From contig JACZST010000070.1 of assembly GCA_022574065.1 (NCBI GenBank), positions 1 through 8,863 of the forward strand: a DNA stretch of 8,863 bases, written 5' to 3'. Made by a program: the position numbers and the translations under genes. This document shows, in pieces, positions 6,489 to 8,863 of the stretch. Each line of letters starts with the position of its first letter. The first letter of the stretch is position 1. Origin of the DNA: Acidobacteriota bacterium. GTDB lineage: Bacteria > Actinomycetota > Acidimicrobiia > Spongiisociales > UBA5794. Under the pieces are notes generated by a model. It was given only the letters and a program-made list of their open reading frames with translations, did no database searches and was not told the origin of the DNA.

Positions 6489-6527
6489 GTCGCAAGTCGA
6501 AACGTCGGGACTTGTGACTTGTGACTC
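6487..6527. repeat. Imperfect inverted repeat with GACTTGT direct repeats
   Basis: GAGTCGCAAGTC at 6487-6498 is the reverse complement of GACTTGTGACTC at 6516-6527 apart from one position. Within the right side the word GACTTGT occurs twice in a row, followed by GACT. The left arm overlaps the cbs stop codon, and the right arm abuts the next hairpin. It fills nearly all of the gap between the two convergent genes and may help terminate transcription or be a small dispersed repeat. Confidence 0.5.
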
Positions 6528-6550
6528 TCAGGCCCTCTCGAGGGCCTGAG
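6527..6550. terminator. Shared hairpin between convergent genes
   Basis: A perfect palindrome with 10-bp arms CTCAGGCCCT and AGGGCCTGAG around a CTCG tetraloop. It is placed where transcripts of the plus-strand cbs and the minus-strand gamma-lyase/synthase meet. The minus-strand stop codon (6528-6530) and the last five codons of that gene lie inside it, so it is also coding. Neither side has a T-run, so it may act with Rho, as an RNA-polymerase pausing structure, or as a 3'-end stabiliser rather than a classical intrinsic terminator. Confidence 0.6.
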
Positions 6551-7679
6551 ACAAGTCTTCTATCAGGTCTACTACATCCTCGAGGCCGACCGATAGGCGG
6601 ACCATGCTGTCGGTGATGCCGACCCTGGCTCGCTCCGCTCGGTCCACGTCTGCGTGGGTCATCGTGACCGGGTGGGTCACCAGAGATTCGACGGAGCCAA
6701 GGTTCTCGGCAAGGGCCCACAGGTCGAGCGCGTCCATCAACCGCTTTCCCGCCGTCACTCCGCCCACCACCTCGAACCAGATCATGGCGCCGTAGCCGGA
6801 GGCCTGGCGGGTGGCGAGATCGTGCTGCGGGAAGGACTCCAGCCCCGGATATTGCACCGAGGTGACCTTGGGATGGGCCTCGAGGAACTGGGCGATCTGC
6901 AGGGCGTTGTCGGACTGGCGGTCCATCCGCTCCGACAGCGTCTTCACCCCTTGCAGCGTCAGCCAGGCGACCTGAGGCGACATGATGGCTCCCGTGGCAT
7001 TCTGGATGTAAGCAACCTGCTCATGGAGCTCGGCGGTCGCCGACACCACCGACCCGCCGACGGTGGCGTTGTGGCCATCGAGGTACTTCGTCGTCGAGTG
7101 GATCGACAGGTCGGCCCCGAGTTCGAACGGTCGCTGGTAGTAGGGGGTCAGGAAGGTGTTGTCCACCGCATGCGGAATCCCGTGGGCGTTGGCGATCTCT
7201 GACACTGCAGCAATGTCGGTGTACTTGAGGGTCGGGTTTGCCGGGGTTTCGGTCAGGATGAGTCTGGTGTCATCGCGCACCGCAGCGGCAACGGCATCTG
7301 GATCCGCGGTATTGATGAAAGAAAACTCGACCCCGAATCGGGAGAAGACGGTGGTGGCGAGGCGGTAGGTCCCACCGTAGACGACGTCGGAGACCACCGC
7401 ATGATCGCCGGCGTTGAGGAAGGTGAGGAACACCGCGTTGATCGCGGCCATCCCGGTGGCGAAAGCCGCAGCATCGTCTCCGTCCTCGAGGACTGTAATC
7501 TTTTCCTCCCATGCGCGCACGGTCGGGTTGGCCGAGCGCGAGTAGGAGTAACCGGTCGCCATGTAGTCGTCGATCGACGACTGAACAAATGTGGTCGATT
7601 GATGGATCGGGGTCAGGATGCTGCCGGTGGTCGGATCCGGTGTCACTCCTGCGTGGATCTGCTTGGTGCGAAAACGCAT
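6528..7679 (-). CDS. Cystathionine gamma-lyase/gamma-synthase family PLP enzyme
   Basis: This 383-residue Cys/Met-metabolism PLP-dependent enzyme of fold type I is of full family length. The PLP lysine is Lys198 in SIHSTTKYLDGHN. Tyr46 and Arg48 in YSYSRSANPT are the residues that reach the cofactor phosphate of a neighbouring subunit. Tyr101 in YGGTY stacks on the PLP ring, Asp173 in AVDNTF contacts its nitrogen, and Arg361 in VRLSVG binds the substrate carboxylate. The family cleaves cystathionine to cysteine, makes cystathionine from an activated homoserine, or degrades methionine, and sequence alone does not settle which. With a beta-synthase convergent next to it, reverse transsulfuration (cystathionine to cysteine) is the favoured reading. 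YSRSAN differs slightly from the usual YSRTGN. The start has a GAGG-type ribosome-binding sequence close by. It lies 42 bp after the Ni/Co transporter gene in the same direction and may be co-transcribed with it. Confidence 0.9.
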   Translation of the reverse strand: MRFRTKQIHAGVTPDPTTGSILTPIHQSTTFVQSSIDDYMATGYSYSRSANPTVRAWEEKITVLEDGDDAAAFATGMAAINAVFLTFLNAGDHAVVSDVVYGGTYRLATTVFSRFGVEFSFINTADPDAVAAAVRDDTRLILTETPANPTLKYTDIAAVSEIANAHGIPHAVDNTFLTPYYQRPFELGADLSIHSTTKYLDGHNATVGGSVVSATAELHEQVAYIQNATGAIMSPQVAWLTLQGVKTLSERMDRQSDNALQIAQFLEAHPKVTSVQYPGLESFPQHDLATRQASGYGAMIWFEVVGGVTAGKRLMDALDLWALAENLGSVESLVTHPVTMTHADVDRAERARVGITDSMVRLSVGLEDVVDLIEDLSQALERA

Positions 7680-7703
7680 GCCCTCGGCTTCTTCGTTGAC
7701 GCC

Positions 7704-7709
7704 AATCTA
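7704..7709 (-). promoter_or_regulatory. Possible -10 upstream of the PLP enzyme gene
   Basis: The minus-strand hexamer TAGATT in the 42-bp gap fits TANNNT and would give a leader of about 18 nt that includes the GAGG ribosome-binding sequence. There is no -35, and transcription from the upstream transporter gene could equally serve this gene. Confidence 0.25.
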
Positions 7710-7721
7710 CCGGGGGTCAGG

Positions 7722-8564
7722 TCAGCCGGCGAAGAACGCGGGCAGTACCCCATCGATGCCAAGCAGGAAGAGGCCACCGATGACGATGCTCATAGCCGCC
7801 GTCAGCACGCCCATGGTGAGCTGCACCCGCCGCCCTTTCGACGCAGTGGCGAGCCCGCCGAAGGCCGATGCCATGGTGATTGCTGAATTGGCAACCACTA
7901 GGCCGACCACGAAAGCGAGCAGCACGGCGAGACCGGCACCGATGCCGCCGGCGGTTGCTGCAGCCAGGAAGACGATGACCTGGGTTGGTGTCTCGGCGCC
8001 GATCCCATGCAAGGCCCCGATACCGACCGAAGAGGCATTCGAGTAGTCACCGTCACCCGAGTGAGCGTGCTCGTGGCGGTGGGTCGGCGCGGCAATGCGG
8101 CTTCCTCCCCGCGATGCGGGGTCGGTGTCACCGTGGTGGGCCTCGGCGATGGCGGCGTGGTCGTGAGAGTGGCTCGTGCCGATTCCACCGATCATCCGCC
8201 GAGTGGTCTCGAAAAGGATGATCCACCGGCTTCTGGCACGAAAATCACCACGCTCCTGGAAGAGCGTGATGGCGACCGCGGTTCCGAGAACAATCAATGT
8301 GATCCCGACGAGCCTGCCCATCACCGCGTCGAGCCAGTTGGGGATGGTCGAGCCGAGGGCGATCGCCGCAATGCCGAGTGCGACGACAACCAAGGCATGA
8401 CCGAGCACGTAGAGGGTGCCGAGGAACATGCCCCGTCGGCGCGAGTCCTGGGTTGCCGCGATGTCGGTGATCGCGACGATGTGATCCCAGTCGATCCCAT
8501 GGCGCAGCCCGAGCAGGAGTGCGGCCACGACAAGCCCTACGGTGATTCCGGCGCCGGCGTCCAT
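7722..8564 (-). CDS. NicO/NiCoT-like nickel/cobalt transporter with His-rich loop
   Basis: This is a 280-residue membrane protein. The first helix region carries LGLRHGIDWDHIVAITDI with His22-x4-Asp27-His28, the signature of high-affinity nickel/cobalt transporters. Hydrophobic segments lie near residues 6-22, 48-71, 83-103, 195-217, 218-240 and 250-272. A second conserved-looking motif is GALHGIGAETPTQ (183-195), containing His186. Between the third and fourth segments a hydrophilic loop has nine histidines between 132 and 168 (SHSHDH, HH, HRHEHAH), resembling the metal-binding loops of RcnA-type and NicO proteins. NiCoT members import and RcnA members export, so direction is not settled. 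The ATG at 8564 is chosen because a -10-like box ends 6 nt before it; the upstream sequence is repeat-rich and non-coding. The PLP enzyme gene follows after 42 bp. Cobalt supply for cobalamin-dependent methionine synthesis would tie it loosely to sulfur amino acids, but that is only inference. Confidence 0.82.
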   Translation of the reverse strand: MDAGAGITVGLVVAALLLGLRHGIDWDHIVAITDIAATQDSRRRGMFLGTLYVLGHALVVVALGIAAIALGSTIPNWLDAVMGRLVGITLIVLGTAVAITLFQERGDFRARSRWIILFETTRRMIGGIGTSHSHDHAAIAEAHHGDTDPASRGGSRIAAPTHRHEHAHSGDGDYSNASSVGIGALHGIGAETPTQVIVFLAAATAGGIGAGLAVLLAFVVGLVVANSAITMASAFGGLATASKGRRVQLTMGVLTAAMSIVIGGLFLLGIDGVLPAFFAG

Positions 8565-8570
8565 GCCTTG

Positions 8571-8576
8571 AGGCTA
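8571..8576 (-). promoter_or_regulatory. Candidate -10 of the Ni/Co transporter gene
   Basis: The minus-strand hexamer TAGCCT, identical to the one before cbs, ends 6 nt before the ATG at 8564 and predicts a leaderless or nearly leaderless transcript. AAGG within those 6 nt is too close to be a normal ribosome-binding site. No clear -35 is visible at 16-18 bp; TCGACG occurs 19 bp upstream. Confidence 0.45.
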
Positions 8577-8593
8577 CCGGATGCGAATCCTCT

Positions 8594-8647
8594 TCCGTCG
8601 AGTCCGTACGGCGCGCACCGAAATGGATGAATGGTTGTCTCGACGGA
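8594..8647. repeat. 9-bp inverted repeat upstream of the Ni/Co transporter
   Basis: TCCGTCGAG at 8594-8602 is the exact reverse complement of CTCGACGGA at 8639-8647, with a 36-bp spacer. It lies just upstream of the predicted promoter of the transporter gene. It could be a pair of half-sites for a metal regulator or a by-product of the repeat-rich flank. No known operator is recognised. Confidence 0.35.
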
Positions 8648-8661
8648 GGTTAAGCACAATT

Positions 8662-8857
8662 TTTCCCGCTCTTGCCGCTTCGCGGCGGGCCGCTCGGGCC
8701 ACGGCTCCGCACTGACCTCGTCGAAGAGATCGGATCGCGTCCTTCTGCGGAGCCTCTGGTTTCCCGCTCTTGCCGCTTCGCGGCGGGCCGCTCGGGCCAC
8801 GGCTCCGCCAAGGGTTTTGCCTACAGGGACCGCATCGCGCCGTATTTGCGGAGCCTC
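8662..8857. repeat. Two tandem copies of a structured repeat of about 100 bp
   Basis: A 49-bp core is perfectly repeated at 8662-8710 and 8760-8808 (offset 98 bp). Each core is followed by a divergent middle and then TGCGGAGCCTC (8746-8756 and 8847-8857). Each unit can form several helices: GCCGC-TTC-GCGGC; GGCC-GCTCG-GGCC; and GGCTCCGC at the end of the core pairing with GCGGAGCC 36-39 nt later (8703-8710 with 8747-8754; 8801-8808 with 8848-8855). The offset of 98 is not a multiple of three, so the copies are read in different frames on either strand, which argues against a protein repeat. The last 12 bases of the window (AGCCT-CA-AGGCT) form another small palindrome. No gene is supported anywhere in 8565-8863. 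The element could be a structured RNA, a REP-like mobile palindrome, or a processing or termination signal for a gene beyond the window. Confidence 0.7.
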
Positions 8858-8863
8858 AAGGCT

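Noticed and set aside
8565..8661. Cobalamin or Ni/Co riboswitch before the transporter
   Set aside because: No B12-box-like conserved words or multi-stem aptamer pattern were recognised, and the promoter predicted next to the ATG leaves no room for a leader.
8537..8800. An 87-codon minus-strand reading frame across the terminal repeats
   Set aside because: The two repeat copies are read in different frames, the composition is Arg/Ala-rich, and its end overlaps the start of the Ni/Co transporter. It is better explained as non-coding repeat.
1..8863. CRISPR array, tRNA/rRNA gene, transposase, integrase or phage gene
   Set aside because: None seen: the direct repeats are only two-copy and internally palindromic, no tRNA cloverleaf was recognised, and every supported protein belongs to a metabolic, transport or regulatory family.

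Overview
The window comes from the chromosome of a high-GC bacterium, most likely an uncultured actinobacterium. I infer this from four things: the base composition, a CsoR-type copper repressor whose operator resembles the mycobacterial one, a cystathionine beta-synthase core that closely recalls the mycobacterial Cbs family, and several genes that appear to be read from leaderless transcripts. No taxon below that level can be assigned from sequence alone.

Layout. (1) Positions 1-165 are non-coding and hold nested inverted repeats and a 9-bp tandem duplication that end 1 nt from the copA stop codon. (2) Positions 166-2910 on the minus strand form a compact copper-resistance operon, csoR-copZ-copA, with a palindromic CsoR-like operator and an extended -10 promoter directly in front of csoR. 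(3) Positions 2975-5480 on the minus strand hold a three-gene ABC-2 exporter operon (ATPase and two different permeases) with 1-nt and 4-nt stop/start overlaps. It resembles the NodIJ/DrrAB drug and lipo-oligosaccharide exporters; the substrate is unknown. (4) A 57-bp divergent intergenic region separates it from a plus-strand cystathionine beta-synthase/cysteine synthase core (5538-6488). (5) Convergent to that is a Cys/Met-metabolism PLP enzyme, a cystathionine gamma-lyase/synthase (6528-7679, minus). The two genes share a strong hairpin at their 3' ends and together look like a transsulfuration pair. (6) Upstream of the PLP enzyme, in the same direction, is a NicO/NiCoT-like nickel/cobalt transporter with a His-rich loop (7722-8564, minus). 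(7) Positions 8565-8863 contain no convincing gene but hold two copies of a structured repeat of about 100 bp, with a perfectly conserved 49-bp core.

Functionally this is mostly ordinary accessory and housekeeping content: copper sensing, chaperoning and efflux, export of an unknown amphiphile, homocysteine-to-cysteine sulfur transfer, and Ni/Co uptake or efflux. I see no defence system, prophage, transposase, CRISPR array or tRNA. The points most worth a second look are the terminal structured repeat, the copper operator/leaderless promoter with its G-rich strand, the recurring -10-like hexamer 6-9 nt before the start codons of four transcription units, and the complete absence of the regulatory CBS-domain pair from the beta-synthase.
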